The notes: generated by a model from the letters alone, not told the origin. A DNA stretch of 64,000 nucleotides from Canicola haemoglobinophilus (GCF_002015075.1 NZ_MUXZ01000004.1:158565-222564); one strand, 5' to 3'. Shown: positions 1-9,640, numbered from the stretch's first letter. A program made the numbers and translations.

Positions 1-14
1 AATATAAAAAGTAT

Positions 15-33
15 TACGACAGATTGTGTCGTA
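15..33. terminator. Weak inverted repeat upstream of tyrR
   Basis: A 7-bp perfect stem (TACGACA / TGTCGTA) with a 5-nt loop. It may be the end signal of a gene lying before the window. The T-run is poor, so this is only a candidate. Confidence 0.3.
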
Positions 34-179
34 TAAAAGAGCGGTCAGAAATAAAAAATAAGTGTTCTGAGAATATTTTTATAAAAGCTGTAAATTTTTA
101 TTCTAGGTGTTCATTTTTCTTTACATTTTTTGTGCTCAGTTTAGAATACTAGCTCAACTTATTTTGACTGGAGCAACTT

Positions 180-1121
180 ATGACAAAGCTGATTTCTTTT
201 GATGATATTGTATGTAAAAGTACCAAAATGCAGGCGTTAATTGAAACAGCAAAGGCTTTTGCTGGACTTGATGCACCCTTACTTATTCAAGGGGAAACTG
301 GGACAGGAAAGGATTTGATTGCAAAGGCAAGTCATAATGCGAGCGCTCGCCAGAATAAACCATTTATCGCTATAAACTGTGCAGGTTTACCTACGGAAGA
401 TGCGGAAAGTGAGATGTTTGGGCGTTTCGATAAAGGCAATGAAACCCTCGGTTTTTTTGAATATGCTAATGGCGGTACGGTTTTATTAGATAGCGTGGCA
501 GAATTGTCTTTAGAGCTACAAGCAAAACTGTTGCGCTTTTTGAACGATGGTACCTTTCGCCGTGTGGGTGAAGAGAAAGAGCATTATGCTAATGTGCGCA
601 TGATTTGTACCTCGCAAATTCCACTTCAGAACTATGTGGAGCAAGGGAAAATGCGTGAAGACTTATTTCATCGCCTGAATGTACTCAGTTTAACTATTCC
701 GCCATTGCGTGAAAGAACGGAAGATATAGCACCTCTTACAGAAATTTTTATCCGTCAAATTAGTGAAAAACTCTCTATTTTAGTACCGCACTTTAATGAG
801 CAATTTATCCAATATTTAACCAATTATACTTGGGCTGGTAATGTGCGTGAGCTGTATAACGCCTTGTATCGTGCTTGTTCGTTAGCCAAAAATAATGAAT
901 TATCCATTGCTGATTTGAATTTATTAGCGCAAGAAATTTTACCAGTGAGCGTGGAACAATTTGCGAATGAAACTTTAGAGCAAATAATGAATAAATTTGA
1001 GGCTATGGTATTGCAAAAATTTTATGAGCAATATCCAAGTACCAGAAAATTAGCAGCTCGCTTAGGGGTTTCACACACTGCTATTGCCAACAAATTAAAG
1101 CAATATGGTATTGCTAAATAA
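180..1121 (+). CDS. tyrR: TyrR-type transcriptional regulator, short form
   Basis: Regulator of aromatic amino acid genes. The 313-residue protein has only the AAA+ central domain and the C-terminal Fis-type helix-turn-helix; the ACT and PAS domains that precede these in E. coli TyrR (513 aa) are absent, as known for Haemophilus TyrR. Walker A is GETGTGKD at about 38-45. Walker B reads LLDS (D104, S105) where active sigma-54 activators and E. coli TyrR have D-E, and no GAFTGA loop is present, so it probably acts as a repressor rather than a sigma-54 activator. The HTH (STRKLAARLGVSHTAIANKL, from about 287) closely matches TyrR. Start ATG follows GGAG. It converges with hflX 13 bp away. Confidence 0.95.
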   Translation: MTKLISFDDIVCKSTKMQALIETAKAFAGLDAPLLIQGETGTGKDLIAKASHNASARQNKPFIAINCAGLPTEDAESEMFGRFDKGNETLGFFEYANGGTVLLDSVAELSLELQAKLLRFLNDGTFRRVGEEKEHYANVRMICTSQIPLQNYVEQGKMREDLFHRLNVLSLTIPPLRERTEDIAPLTEIFIRQISEKLSILVPHFNEQFIQYLTNYTWAGNVRELYNALYRACSLAKNNELSIADLNLLAQEILPVSVEQFANETLEQIMNKFEAMVLQKFYEQYPSTRKLAARLGVSHTAIANKLKQYGIAK

Positions 1122-1134
1122 GCAAAAGTGCGGT

Positions 1135-2526
1135 CTATATTTCGTCAGTTTTTGGGGATTGATAGAAAGATTGTAGTAGTGGAAATTGCTTACTTAATTT
1201 CAACCATCCAATTTTATCTATGTGAATATTGAGTAAAAACTCGCCTTGCTCACTGATTTGTTCTTGTTGAACACAGTTCAGTTGATAAAGATGATGACGA
1301 ATTTTTCCTTGCTGAGCTTCAAGTTTTATTTCTAAATGTAGAATTTCATGGCTTAATCTTTGTCGAATTGCCTCAAATAGCAAATCTAATCCTTGATTGA
1401 GTTGGGCTGAAAGATAAACTGCAATGGGTTTATTTTCTTCATCAACTTCAATATGGGGTTGGACATTTTCCAGCTGATCGATTTTGTTATAAATTAAAAG
1501 CGTTGGGACTTGGTTCGCCTTAATTTCAGTTAAAACTTCATTTACAGCCAAGATATTTTCTAATTTACGGCTATCGGCAGCATCAATTACATGAAGTAAT
1601 AAACTTGCCTCAGTGGTTTCTTGTAACGTGGATTTAAAGGCAGATACAAGATCATGGGGTAGTTCACGAATAAATCCAACGGTATCCGCAAGCACACAGG
1701 TTCCCACATCTTGAATTTGTAGGCGTCTTAAAGTGGGATCCAAGGTTGCAAAAAGCTGATCTGCTGCATACACATTCGCTTGTGTGAGGGTATTAAATAA
1801 AGTGGATTTTCCAGCATTGGTATAGCCTACTAGAGAAATGGTTGGAATATCCGCTTTTTGTCGAGTTTGGCGATTTTGATTGCGCTGTTTTGCTACTTTT
1901 TCCAAGCGATTTTGTAATTGAGCAATGCGTACTTTAATTAAACGGCGATCTGTTTCTAATTGTGTTTCGCCAGGTCCACGCAATCCCACCGTACCTTTTT
2001 GTTGATCTAAACCTGTTTTACGGCGAACAAGACGAGTTGCGAGATGTTTCAGTTGCGCTAATTCAACTTGTAATTTCCCTTCATGTGAACGTGCTCTTTG
2101 CGCAAAAATATCTAAAATCAAGCCTGTTCTATCGACTACACGACATTTGCAGATACTTTCTAAATTACGAGTTTGTGCAGGGGTTAAGCTATGGTTAACT
2201 AAAACAATATCCGCATTGAGTTGTTCAACAGCCTGAGCTATTTCTTCCGCTTTTCCTTGTCCAACAAAATATTTTGCTTGTGGCGTAGTGCGTGAAGTAG
2301 TAATCACTGAAAGAATTTCTACGTTGGCAGATTTAGCTAGAAGTTGGAATTCTTGTAAATCTTCAAGGTTTTTATTTTGCGAGAAAAATGTATGAACAAC
2401 AATTGCGCTATCTGGCAGGGGAGAATTTGAGCTAGAAGAAAGTGCGGTAGGATTTTGTGTTAAATCCACCGCACTTTTTGTTTGTATTTCTACAGTTTGT
2501 ATTTCAGAGTTTTTATGTGTATTCAA
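1135..2526 (-). CDS. hflX: Ribosome-associated GTPase HflX
   Basis: GTPase that binds the 50S subunit and splits stalled or hibernating ribosomes. The HflX glycine-rich segment GLRGPGETQLETDRR lies at about 181-195, G1 GYTNAGKS at 234-241, G3 in DTVGFIRELPHDL, and G4 NKID follows. At 463 aa it is longer than E. coli HflX (426) because of an extra N-terminal segment of about 35 residues; part of that segment is encoded by an inverted pair of DNA uptake signals (2439-2477). It starts 2 bp after hfq and is surely co-transcribed with it, as in enterobacteria. Confidence 0.97.
   Translation of the reverse strand: MNTHKNSEIQTVEIQTKSAVDLTQNPTALSSSSNSPLPDSAIVVHTFFSQNKNLEDLQEFQLLAKSANVEILSVITTSRTTPQAKYFVGQGKAEEIAQAVEQLNADIVLVNHSLTPAQTRNLESICKCRVVDRTGLILDIFAQRARSHEGKLQVELAQLKHLATRLVRRKTGLDQQKGTVGLRGPGETQLETDRRLIKVRIAQLQNRLEKVAKQRNQNRQTRQKADIPTISLVGYTNAGKSTLFNTLTQANVYAADQLFATLDPTLRRLQIQDVGTCVLADTVGFIRELPHDLVSAFKSTLQETTEASLLLHVIDAADSRKLENILAVNEVLTEIKANQVPTLLIYNKIDQLENVQPHIEVDEENKPIAVYLSAQLNQGLDLLFEAIRQRLSHEILHLEIKLEAQQGKIRHHLYQLNCVQQEQISEQGEFLLNIHIDKIGWLKLSKQFPLLQSFYQSPKTDEI
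2439..2477. repeat. Inverted uptake-signal pair inside hflX
   Basis: AAAGTGCGGT and ACCGCACTTT face each other and the match extends inward (GGATTT/AAATCC), giving a stem of about 16 bp with one bulged base and a loop of about 6 nt. In other Haemophilus loci such pairs serve as intergenic terminators; here the pair lies in the 5' coding part of hflX, just after hfq. Confidence 0.9.
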
Positions 2527-2528
2527 GG

Positions 2529-2819
2529 TTATTCAGCAGATGTTTCAGCAACTGCTTCTACTTGTGTTTCTTGTGCATGCGCATTGTGGTGATGCTGAGT
2601 ATTATTGTGATGAGAAACTGAACGCGCTGGAACAACAGTTGAAATAGCGTGTTTATAAACCATTTGGTTAACTGTATTTTTTAATAAAATTACAAATTGG
2701 TCAAAAGACTCGATTTGACCTTGAAGTTTAATACCATTAACTAAGTAGATTGATACAGGAATACGCTCACGACGTAAAGCGTTTAAATAAGGATCTTGTA
2801 ATGATTGTCCTTTTGCCAT
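2529..2819 (-). CDS. hfq: RNA chaperone Hfq
   Basis: Sm-like hexameric RNA chaperone that pairs small RNAs with mRNAs. The N-terminal 66 residues carry the conserved Sm1 region (SLQDPYLNALRRERIPVSIYL) in recognisable form and the Sm2 motif YKHAISTVVP. The C-terminal tail is rich in histidine (HHNNTQHHHNAHAQ), then acidic. Length is 96 aa, slightly below E. coli (102). It lies downstream of miaA (131-bp gap, probably with its own promoter) and immediately upstream of hflX. Confidence 0.98.
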   Translation of the reverse strand: MAKGQSLQDPYLNALRRERIPVSIYLVNGIKLQGQIESFDQFVILLKNTVNQMVYKHAISTVVPARSVSHHNNTQHHHNAHAQETQVEAVAETSAE

Positions 2820-2950
2820 TTTACTTTCCTTCTTATATTAATTATAGGGGATAGATTGGAGATAACACACTTTCTCCGCTCGTCAATATAGCAATTATTT
2901 GTTTTTATGTCTAATTATTTAAACGTTTGCGTCGGTTATCTTTATGTTTT

Positions 2951-3880
2951 TTATCCAGAAAATACTTGCAAAATTTTTGCTTTGGCTTCCTTAGGATTTA
3001 AACTATCCAGCCATTCAATTGGTGATTTCCAACCTCGCAACCAAGTAATTTGGCGTTTGGCTAATTGTCTTGTGGCACAAATTCCGCGAAAAATCATCTC
3101 TTCTTTATCATAATCGCCACGCAAATGCTCCCACATTTGTCGATAACCCACACAGCGAATAGAGGGTAGATCTGGATGTAAATCGGTACGCTGATACAGT
3201 TTTTCCACTTCTTGTTGAAAGCCTTGCTCAATCATTTTGTGGAAACGCTGTTCAATACGTTGATGCAAAATGGCTCTATCTTGTGGCGCAATAGCGAATT
3301 GTAGAATATTGTAAGGAATTTCCTCGCCTTTTTGTGCAGTTAATTCAGTCAATGATTGTCCTGTCAAATAGAAAACCTCCAAGGCTCGATTAATGCGTTG
3401 GCTATCATTGGGATTAATGCGCTGAGCTGAAATAGGGTCAATCTTGGCTAATTCTTTATGTAATTCAGCCCAACCGATTTGTGCTGCTTTTTGCTCTATT
3501 TCCAACCGCACTTTTTCATCAGCTGAAGGCAAAGGGGAAAGCCCTTCTAATAAGGCTTTGTAATACAACATGGTGCCGCCCACAAGCAGAGGGATTTTAC
3601 CTTGTTGAGTAATTTCAGCCATTTCTCGTAATGCATCATGACGAAATTCTGCGGCAGAGTAGCTTTCACTTGGATCTTTAATATCGATCAGACGATGAGG
3701 CGCTAAAGCCAATTCTTGCGCATTAGGTTTAGCTGTGCCAATATCCATGCCTTTATAAATAAGCGCTGAATCAACACTAATCACTTCCACAGGAAGTTCT
3801 TGGCGTAATTGGATAGCGAGATCAGTTTTGCCAGAGGCCGTTGGCCCCATTAAAAAAATAGCCGTTGGTTTTTTGTTCAT
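2951..3880 (-). CDS. miaA: tRNA dimethylallyltransferase MiaA
   Basis: Transfers a dimethylallyl group to A37 of tRNAs reading UNN codons. The P-loop GPTASGKT is at 12-19, followed by the DSALIYKGMDIGTAKP substrate-binding motif and QRINRALEV. Length 309 aa is normal. The start codon overlaps the stop of mutL by 4 nt (ATGA), showing translational coupling in the mutL-miaA-hfq order of gamma-proteobacteria. Confidence 0.98.
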   Translation of the reverse strand: MNKKPTAIFLMGPTASGKTDLAIQLRQELPVEVISVDSALIYKGMDIGTAKPNAQELALAPHRLIDIKDPSESYSAAEFRHDALREMAEITQQGKIPLLVGGTMLYYKALLEGLSPLPSADEKVRLEIEQKAAQIGWAELHKELAKIDPISAQRINPNDSQRINRALEVFYLTGQSLTELTAQKGEEIPYNILQFAIAPQDRAILHQRIEQRFHKMIEQGFQQEVEKLYQRTDLHPDLPSIRCVGYRQMWEHLRGDYDKEEMIFRGICATRQLAKRQITWLRGWKSPIEWLDSLNPKEAKAKILQVFSG

Positions 3881-5742
3881 TGCAATTTATCTAAATATTG
3901 TTGCCAATCTATTTCCACTAAAAGCGATTGGAGTGCGGTTTGGTTTTTGCTTGAAAGTCGTTGCTCTGTTTCTGTGAGCAACGTCACTGCATCGGAAAAT
4001 GTACTAAGCGATTGAAATTCTAATTGGGCGCAAAGTGCAGTAAAAAATAGCTCATATTTTTCATGAGTTTGTTCTAATAAGCTTAACACTAACTTTTGTA
4101 TGTTTTGTGTACGCAAGCAATGAGGTAAACGATTTAAGGTTATTCGATGTTGCGTGGCATTTTCAGTGAACTCGAAACCTATTTGTTGAAAAAAAGGCGC
4201 TTGTTGTTGCCAAGATTTATATTGTTGTTCATTTAAACGCAATAAAATTGGGATCAGCAAGGCTTGCTGTGCAACGCTATCTTGTTGTAATTGCAAGCTG
4301 ACATTGAGATGCTGTAATGCCTTAATAGAAAGTAAAAAATGTTGCTGATTTTGTTGTAATAACAAGGCTTTGTTTTTTATCAACGCAAGTGCATGTAAAA
4401 CATTTTTTTGTTCACTGAGCGTATTAGCCAGATTGTGCATAAATTGATTTATTGTTACAGAGGACGTTGCTGTTTTTTCTTCATTTGTACTTAACAATTC
4501 CCCATAGATCTTTTGCTCCGTCTTGCTTGGCGTTGTTTTGGGGTAATTTGGTGCAACTGTATTGTAATTTGAGCTAAAGTGCGGTTTAAATTGAGAGGAT
4601 TTTTCACTCTCTCGGTATTGTTGGGTAAAAATATTTTCACCTGCTGCGGCACGATTTACTTGTTGGCTTGTTGATGAACGCCATATTCCTTGTGGTTCTG
4701 CAACTTCGAGACAAGCAGTATCATTATTCATCGGAATATTTTTCTGCTCAGAACTTAAGGCATCGGCAATGCCTTGATAAATAAAATCATGAATAAGGCG
4801 AGCTTGATGAAAGCGAACCTCATGTTTTGTTGGGTGTACGTTTACATCCACTTCGTTTGGATTGAGATCAATAAATAAGACAAAAGCTGGGTATTGCTCA
4901 TTGTTAAGATATTCAGCATAGGCTTGACGAATAGCATGAGTAACTACTTTATCGCGTACCATTCTGCCATTGATATAACTGTAACTAAGGTCGTTTTGGC
5001 TACGCGTAAATTGTGGTTGCGCTATCCACCCAGAAAGATGTAGCTCATCATGTTTCCAATCTATATGTAGGGCATTTTGCACAAAATCTTGACCACAAAT
5101 CGCGGCGATGCGTTTAATTTTTTGCTCATCTGTGACCGCACTTTTATATTGGCGTACAAGTTTATTGTTATGACTCAAAGTAAAAGCAACTTGTGGTTTA
5201 GCCAAAGCAATACGGCGAATGACTTCATCAATATGTGCAAATTCGGTTTTGTCGGTACGCAGAAATTTGCGTCTAGCTGGCGTATTAAAAAATAAATTTG
5301 CCACTTCAACTGTTGTGCCAACAGGATGTGAGGCTGGCGTAATGGTCGTTTCCATATCTCGCCCTTGTGCATAAACTTGCCAAGCCTCATTTTGTTGCTC
5401 TGTTCGAGAGGTTAAGGTTAAGCGAGAAACGGAGCTTATACTTGCCAGTGCTTCGCCACGAAAGCCTAAACTTAAAATCATTTCCAGATCTTCAAGGCTG
5501 GCAATTTTACTTGTGGCATGGCGAGCCAAGGCTAAACTGAGTTCATCTTTGGCAATTCCAATGCCATTATCTCGAATGCGGATTAAGCTGGCACCGCCAT
5601 TTTCTATCTCAATTTGAATACGAGTTGCGCCTGCATCTAAGCTATTTTCAACCAGCTCTTTGACGACGGACGCGGGGCGTTCTACCACTTCGCCAGCAGC
5701 TATTTGGTTAGCCAGTTGCGGAGGAAGAATTTTAATTGCCAT
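3877..5742 (-). CDS. mutL: DNA mismatch repair protein MutL
   Basis: Mismatch-repair coordinator of the GHKL ATPase family that links MutS to MutH and UvrD. Motif I has E29 and N33 in KELVENSLDAGAT, motif II is DNGIGI at about 58-63, and motif III GFRGEAL at 93-99. A variable linker (about 340-430) precedes the C-terminal dimerisation domain. I see no DQHA(X)2E(X)4E endonuclease motif, as expected for species that have MutH. Length 621 aa is typical. It lies between amiB (14 bp) and miaA (overlap). Confidence 0.98.
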   Translation of the reverse strand: MAIKILPPQLANQIAAGEVVERPASVVKELVENSLDAGATRIQIEIENGGASLIRIRDNGIGIAKDELSLALARHATSKIASLEDLEMILSLGFRGEALASISSVSRLTLTSRTEQQNEAWQVYAQGRDMETTITPASHPVGTTVEVANLFFNTPARRKFLRTDKTEFAHIDEVIRRIALAKPQVAFTLSHNNKLVRQYKSAVTDEQKIKRIAAICGQDFVQNALHIDWKHDELHLSGWIAQPQFTRSQNDLSYSYINGRMVRDKVVTHAIRQAYAEYLNNEQYPAFVLFIDLNPNEVDVNVHPTKHEVRFHQARLIHDFIYQGIADALSSEQKNIPMNNDTACLEVAEPQGIWRSSTSQQVNRAAAGENIFTQQYRESEKSSQFKPHFSSNYNTVAPNYPKTTPSKTEQKIYGELLSTNEEKTATSSVTINQFMHNLANTLSEQKNVLHALALIKNKALLLQQNQQHFLLSIKALQHLNVSLQLQQDSVAQQALLIPILLRLNEQQYKSWQQQAPFFQQIGFEFTENATQHRITLNRLPHCLRTQNIQKLVLSLLEQTHEKYELFFTALCAQLEFQSLSTFSDAVTLLTETEQRLSSKNQTALQSLLVEIDWQQYLDKLQ

Positions 5743-5756
5743 AAGTTTGCTGATCC

Positions 5757-7028
5757 TTAGTCATGTAGCCTAATTTTTTGTCCTGTTTGCACTTTACCTT
5801 CTTTTAATTTCGGGTTGAGTTTGAGCAAGGTGCTCACAGGAATATTGTATTCACGTGAAATTGCATAGAGTGTTTGATTTTTTTGTACTATATGGAATTT
5901 CTTCGATTTATCCTCAGTTTTTTCTTTATTTTTAACAGGGGCAACTGATTTATCTTTAGGCTCAGTTTTATTTTTGCTAGTCGTTTTTTCTTTGATTGAA
6001 TTCTGAGGTTTTTCCTGAACGCTATTTTTACTATTTTCAGGAATTTTTATTGTTTCACCAATCCAAAGCTCATTACGTTTAAGCTTATTTAAGCTGATAA
6101 TATCCTTTGTTTTTACTTTATATTTGGCAGCTAATCCACCTAAACTTTCGCCAGATTTTACTTTATGACGAATGCCACTATCTTTGATTTGAATTTCTTC
6201 CGTTTTATCAACCGCACTTTTATTTTGTTTCGGTTGATGATTTTCCTTAATAGAACTGAATTCCGCTTTAAAATTGCGGTTACGATATTCCACTAAACTT
6301 TCATAAATGACTTTTGCTAGTTGCTTACGATAAGCCAATGTGTTTAATTTTTTTTCTTCTTCTACATTGGAAAGAAAACCTGTTTCAACCAAAATGGAAG
6401 GAATATCAGGGGAACGTAAGACACCTAAACTGGCGTGTTGAGGTGTGTTACGGCTTAAAGTTGCAATACGAGCAAAATGACGTAGAACAATAGAACCTAG
6501 CTCGTAACCAGCTCGCTGGCTATGTCCAAATTGGAGATCTAATACAGTTTGATCGAGGTATTTTTCTTTGTGTGAGGCTAATACATTACCCGCACCACCT
6601 AATAATTCAGAACGTTTTTCATGATCTTCTAACCACTGACCCATTTCGCTATTGGCACGGCGATTGGATAGAACCCAAACGGATGCGCCACGTAATAAAG
6701 TTGATACAGAGGAATCAGCATGAATTGATACAAGGTAGTTTGCTTTATGTTTACGTGCGATTTCAGAACGCTGTGGAACCGAAATATAATAATCGCCTTT
6801 ACGAGTAAGCACTGCTCGGAAGTTAGGATCCTTATCTAATAGTTTTTTTAGCTCACGAGCAATAGAAAGGGTAACGTTTTTTTCATAAATATTAAGGTTA
6901 CGCCCAATAGCACCAGGGTCCTTACCGCCGTGACCTGGGTCTATGGCAATAGTCCATACATTAGCAAAAGCATGAGAAAAAGCAAAAAGCGCTAAAATAA
7001 CTGAAATAAAGCGTTGTAAGTAATTCAT
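5757..7028 (-). CDS. amiB: N-acetylmuramoyl-L-alanine amidase AmiB
   Basis: Periplasmic zinc amidase that cleaves septal peptidoglycan during cell separation, normally activated by EnvC. Signal peptide of about 22 residues (ends AFA). The amidase_3 domain (about 26-240) shows zinc ligands H33 (DPGHGGKDPGA), E49 and the later SIHADSS, with the catalytic Glu in ILVETGFLSN. Two LysM peptidoglycan-binding repeats (about 287-331 and 377-422) are joined by a lysine-rich linker. Length is 423 aa. It sits 12 bp after tsaE and before mutL. Confidence 0.96.
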   Translation of the reverse strand: MNYLQRFISVILALFAFSHAFANVWTIAIDPGHGGKDPGAIGRNLNIYEKNVTLSIARELKKLLDKDPNFRAVLTRKGDYYISVPQRSEIARKHKANYLVSIHADSSVSTLLRGASVWVLSNRRANSEMGQWLEDHEKRSELLGGAGNVLASHKEKYLDQTVLDLQFGHSQRAGYELGSIVLRHFARIATLSRNTPQHASLGVLRSPDIPSILVETGFLSNVEEEKKLNTLAYRKQLAKVIYESLVEYRNRNFKAEFSSIKENHQPKQNKSAVDKTEEIQIKDSGIRHKVKSGESLGGLAAKYKVKTKDIISLNKLKRNELWIGETIKIPENSKNSVQEKPQNSIKEKTTSKNKTEPKDKSVAPVKNKEKTEDKSKKFHIVQKNQTLYAISREYNIPVSTLLKLNPKLKEGKVQTGQKIRLHD

Positions 7029-7040
7029 TGGTTGAGTTAA

Positions 7041-7511
7041 TTAAGTTAATTGTTTAATGATTAGATGCCCTTTTTCTGATATTGGCTGTAACTCAATATT
7101 ACGCGCATCATCAAAATAGTTAATGTGAATAATGAGGTCTGGTTCAGGGAGTATTCCTTGTCCTTTTTCTGCCCATTCGATTAAGCAAATAGATCTGGCA
7201 TTAAAATAATCACGAATACCCATAAACTCTAATTCTTCTGGATCACTAAGACGATAGAGATCAAAATGATAAATATCTTTTTCCGTAAGATGATATTCTT
7301 CCACCAAGGTATAAGTGGGGCTTTTAACATTGCCAGCATGACCGAGACCTTGGATCATACCTCGGCTTAATGTCGTTTTTCCCGCGCCTAAATCCCCTTG
7401 TAAATAAACAGTTATCCCTTTTTCACTTTTAATTTGGGTAATCGTCTGCATGAGCTTTTTGCCAAATTGACACATGGTAAACTCATCAGGAATATATTTT
7501 TGATAATTCAT
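7041..7511 (-). CDS. tsaE: tRNA t6A-synthesis ATPase TsaE
   Basis: ATPase that works with TsaB and TsaD in making N6-threonylcarbamoyladenosine in tRNA. Walker A GDLGAGKTT is at 39-47; the switch segment SPTYTLVEEY and the W-containing CLIEWAEKG are as in the family. Length 156 aa. First gene of the tsaE-amiB-mutL-miaA-hfq-hflX cluster; the 130-bp gap to the divergent gene at 7642 must hold its promoter. Confidence 0.97.
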   Translation of the reverse strand: MNYQKYIPDEFTMCQFGKKLMQTITQIKSEKGITVYLQGDLGAGKTTLSRGMIQGLGHAGNVKSPTYTLVEEYHLTEKDIYHFDLYRLSDPEELEFMGIRDYFNARSICLIEWAEKGQGILPEPDLIIHINYFDDARNIELQPISEKGHLIIKQLT

Positions 7512-7641
7512 AAGCTAGGTTCCCTAAGTTATAAGAGAAAAAACTTGCAAATTGTACCGCACTTTTACTGATTTTTGTTAGCCTTATATGCGATAATCCG
7601 CAAGTTTTTATTTTTATTCTAGGAAAGAATGAGGAGCTATT

Positions 7642-9594
7642 TTGGCAATATTAAAATCAAATAATCTAAATGAATTGATAGCACAAAAACTGTCAGAGCA
7701 AGATATGTTTGGACTATTGAATGATATTTGTGAGAAGTTCAGACAAGATCCTGATAATGTCTTGAATAATTTTTCTTACCTTATGGAAGTCTTGCAACAA
7801 GATCAGGCATTAGCGGAAAACTTTGCTTCTGAACTTTGTCATTGGATCTGTACAATGCGACTGTATCCACTTTTCATTACGCAAGGTATTCTAAGTCGTG
7901 ATGGTTTTGGACGAGAAATGAAAAATCGCTTATACGAAAAAATTAATCCTGCTTTTAGAGATAGTAGCGATTTGCGTGATATATTTTTTCTCTTGTTTAA
8001 AGACAAAAATGACAGTAAATGGATACAGGAAGTTTCTCTTGAAAAATGGGAGAAATTATTTCGATTATTATATTGTCAGGTTACCCCTCAACAAAGAGAA
8101 CGGGTGCATAATTATGTGCGCCATGAAGGCTTTTTTGCGATTAAAATGCTTTCAATTTGGATTGCTTCAGAGGATATGGACCCTGATTTGATGCGACTTG
8201 ATCCGAGTTTATTAAGTGCGGATAGTCCTTTTGTGGCTTTACAAAAAGAAGTGGATTTATGGATTGATGCTCATACTGAGGGCAAAAGCTTTGATGATGC
8301 GCATTTACAAGTGATGTTTGAACAAAGTCAGTCTTTAATCGAACGACTACAAAAGAAAGGTGCAACGCAAGGATCCTCCTTAAATGTTTCTTATTTATTG
8401 GAGCGTTTATCTCAAACCCTTGAACGCCTTTCTGTCTTAATGAATGTATTTGGTGCAAATCGTTTTTTACCTCGTAGAGTTTTAATGTTGATCGGTGATC
8501 TTGCGAAATCTTCAGCGGACCAACATAGTATTAGCCGTTTGTGGAAACAAAGTGTCAGTATGCTTTCTCGTAGCATTACGCAAAGTGCAAGTGATCACGG
8601 TGAACATTATATTGCCCAATCGAAGAAAGAATATTTTGCGATGTTTTATTCAGCGGCTGGTGGTGGTGTTTTAATTGCTTTAATGGCATTACTCAAAATT
8701 TACTTAGGCACAGTCGTTGAAGACAAAATCTGGAAAGGTGTTCTTGAAGGGCTGAATTATGGCTTAGGCTTTACCTTAATTTTTATGTTGCATTTTACTG
8801 TAGCCACTAAACAACCAGCCATGACGGCGGCTCGTTTTGCCGAAGCCGTAGAAAAAAATCCACAAGGTAGAGCAGTGGATATAAAGCTCGCGCAACTTTT
8901 GGTTGACGTAATTCGTTCTCAAACTGCAGCAGTTTTTGGCAATATTTCCACTGCTATTTTAGTCGCAAGTGCGGTTGCTTTTGGTTACGAATATTATTTT
9001 GCAGAACCTTTATTATCAGCACAGGAAGTCGATTATCAATTACAAGGGGTCAATCCTTTTGGTGGAACTTTGTGGTTCGCTGCAATTGCTGGTGTTTGGT
9101 TATTTTGTGCTGGTATCATTTCAGGATTTTTTGATAACCGCTGTAATTATTTGAATATGAGAATGCGACTAGCTGAACATCCTTTATTAAAGAAAATGAT
9201 GCCGAAGAAAATGAGAGTGGCATTTGCAGAATATTTCCATGATAACTACGGCTCAATTATGGGGAATATGTGTTTTGGTATGCTGTTAGGCTTAACTGGT
9301 GTCATCGGCTATGTGCTAAATTTACCGCTTGATATTCGCCATATTGCCTTTTCTTCAGCAAATGTAGGCTATGCCGCTATTAGTGGCTCCATTGGAACTA
9401 CAATTTTCTTACAAAGTCTGGCATTTGTATTATTAATAGGAATAGTCAATCTTGCCGTCAGTTTTTCGCTAACCTTGTTCGTGGCGTTACGCTCCAGAGG
9501 AACAGAAATTGATAGTTGGTATAATATCCTGCAGGCTTTTTGGCAAATTATTAAACGTCAGCCTTTGAGCTTGTTTTTTCCTGTAAGTAAATAA
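7642..9594 (+). CDS. Gcr-family ('site-specific recombinase') membrane protein
   Basis: A 650-residue protein resembling the family named 'site-specific recombinase, Gcr'. The N-terminal half (1-330) is soluble and helical. The C-terminal half has at least five or six hydrophobic segments (about 335-355, 366-388, 430-450, 475-495, 535-560, 580-625), so it is an integral membrane protein. I see no tyrosine- or serine-recombinase catalytic signature, so the family name is probably misleading. The start is TTG with a strong GAGGAG site 5-6 nt upstream. It stands alone and divergent from tsaE. Function unknown. Confidence 0.75.
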   Translation: MAILKSNNLNELIAQKLSEQDMFGLLNDICEKFRQDPDNVLNNFSYLMEVLQQDQALAENFASELCHWICTMRLYPLFITQGILSRDGFGREMKNRLYEKINPAFRDSSDLRDIFFLLFKDKNDSKWIQEVSLEKWEKLFRLLYCQVTPQQRERVHNYVRHEGFFAIKMLSIWIASEDMDPDLMRLDPSLLSADSPFVALQKEVDLWIDAHTEGKSFDDAHLQVMFEQSQSLIERLQKKGATQGSSLNVSYLLERLSQTLERLSVLMNVFGANRFLPRRVLMLIGDLAKSSADQHSISRLWKQSVSMLSRSITQSASDHGEHYIAQSKKEYFAMFYSAAGGGVLIALMALLKIYLGTVVEDKIWKGVLEGLNYGLGFTLIFMLHFTVATKQPAMTAARFAEAVEKNPQGRAVDIKLAQLLVDVIRSQTAAVFGNISTAILVASAVAFGYEYYFAEPLLSAQEVDYQLQGVNPFGGTLWFAAIAGVWLFCAGIISGFFDNRCNYLNMRMRLAEHPLLKKMMPKKMRVAFAEYFHDNYGSIMGNMCFGMLLGLTGVIGYVLNLPLDIRHIAFSSANVGYAAISGSIGTTIFLQSLAFVLLIGIVNLAVSFSLTLFVALRSRGTEIDSWYNILQAFWQIIKRQPLSLFFPVSK

Positions 9595-9640
9595 GTTGCA
9601 GAGAAATTTGGGGAATTAATACAATTTTATTGGAGATAAT

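Noticed and set aside
88..125. TGTAAA and TTTACA half-sites upstream of tyrR as a TYR box
   Set aside because: The two hexamers are about 25 nt apart, while a TYR box needs 6 nt between them.
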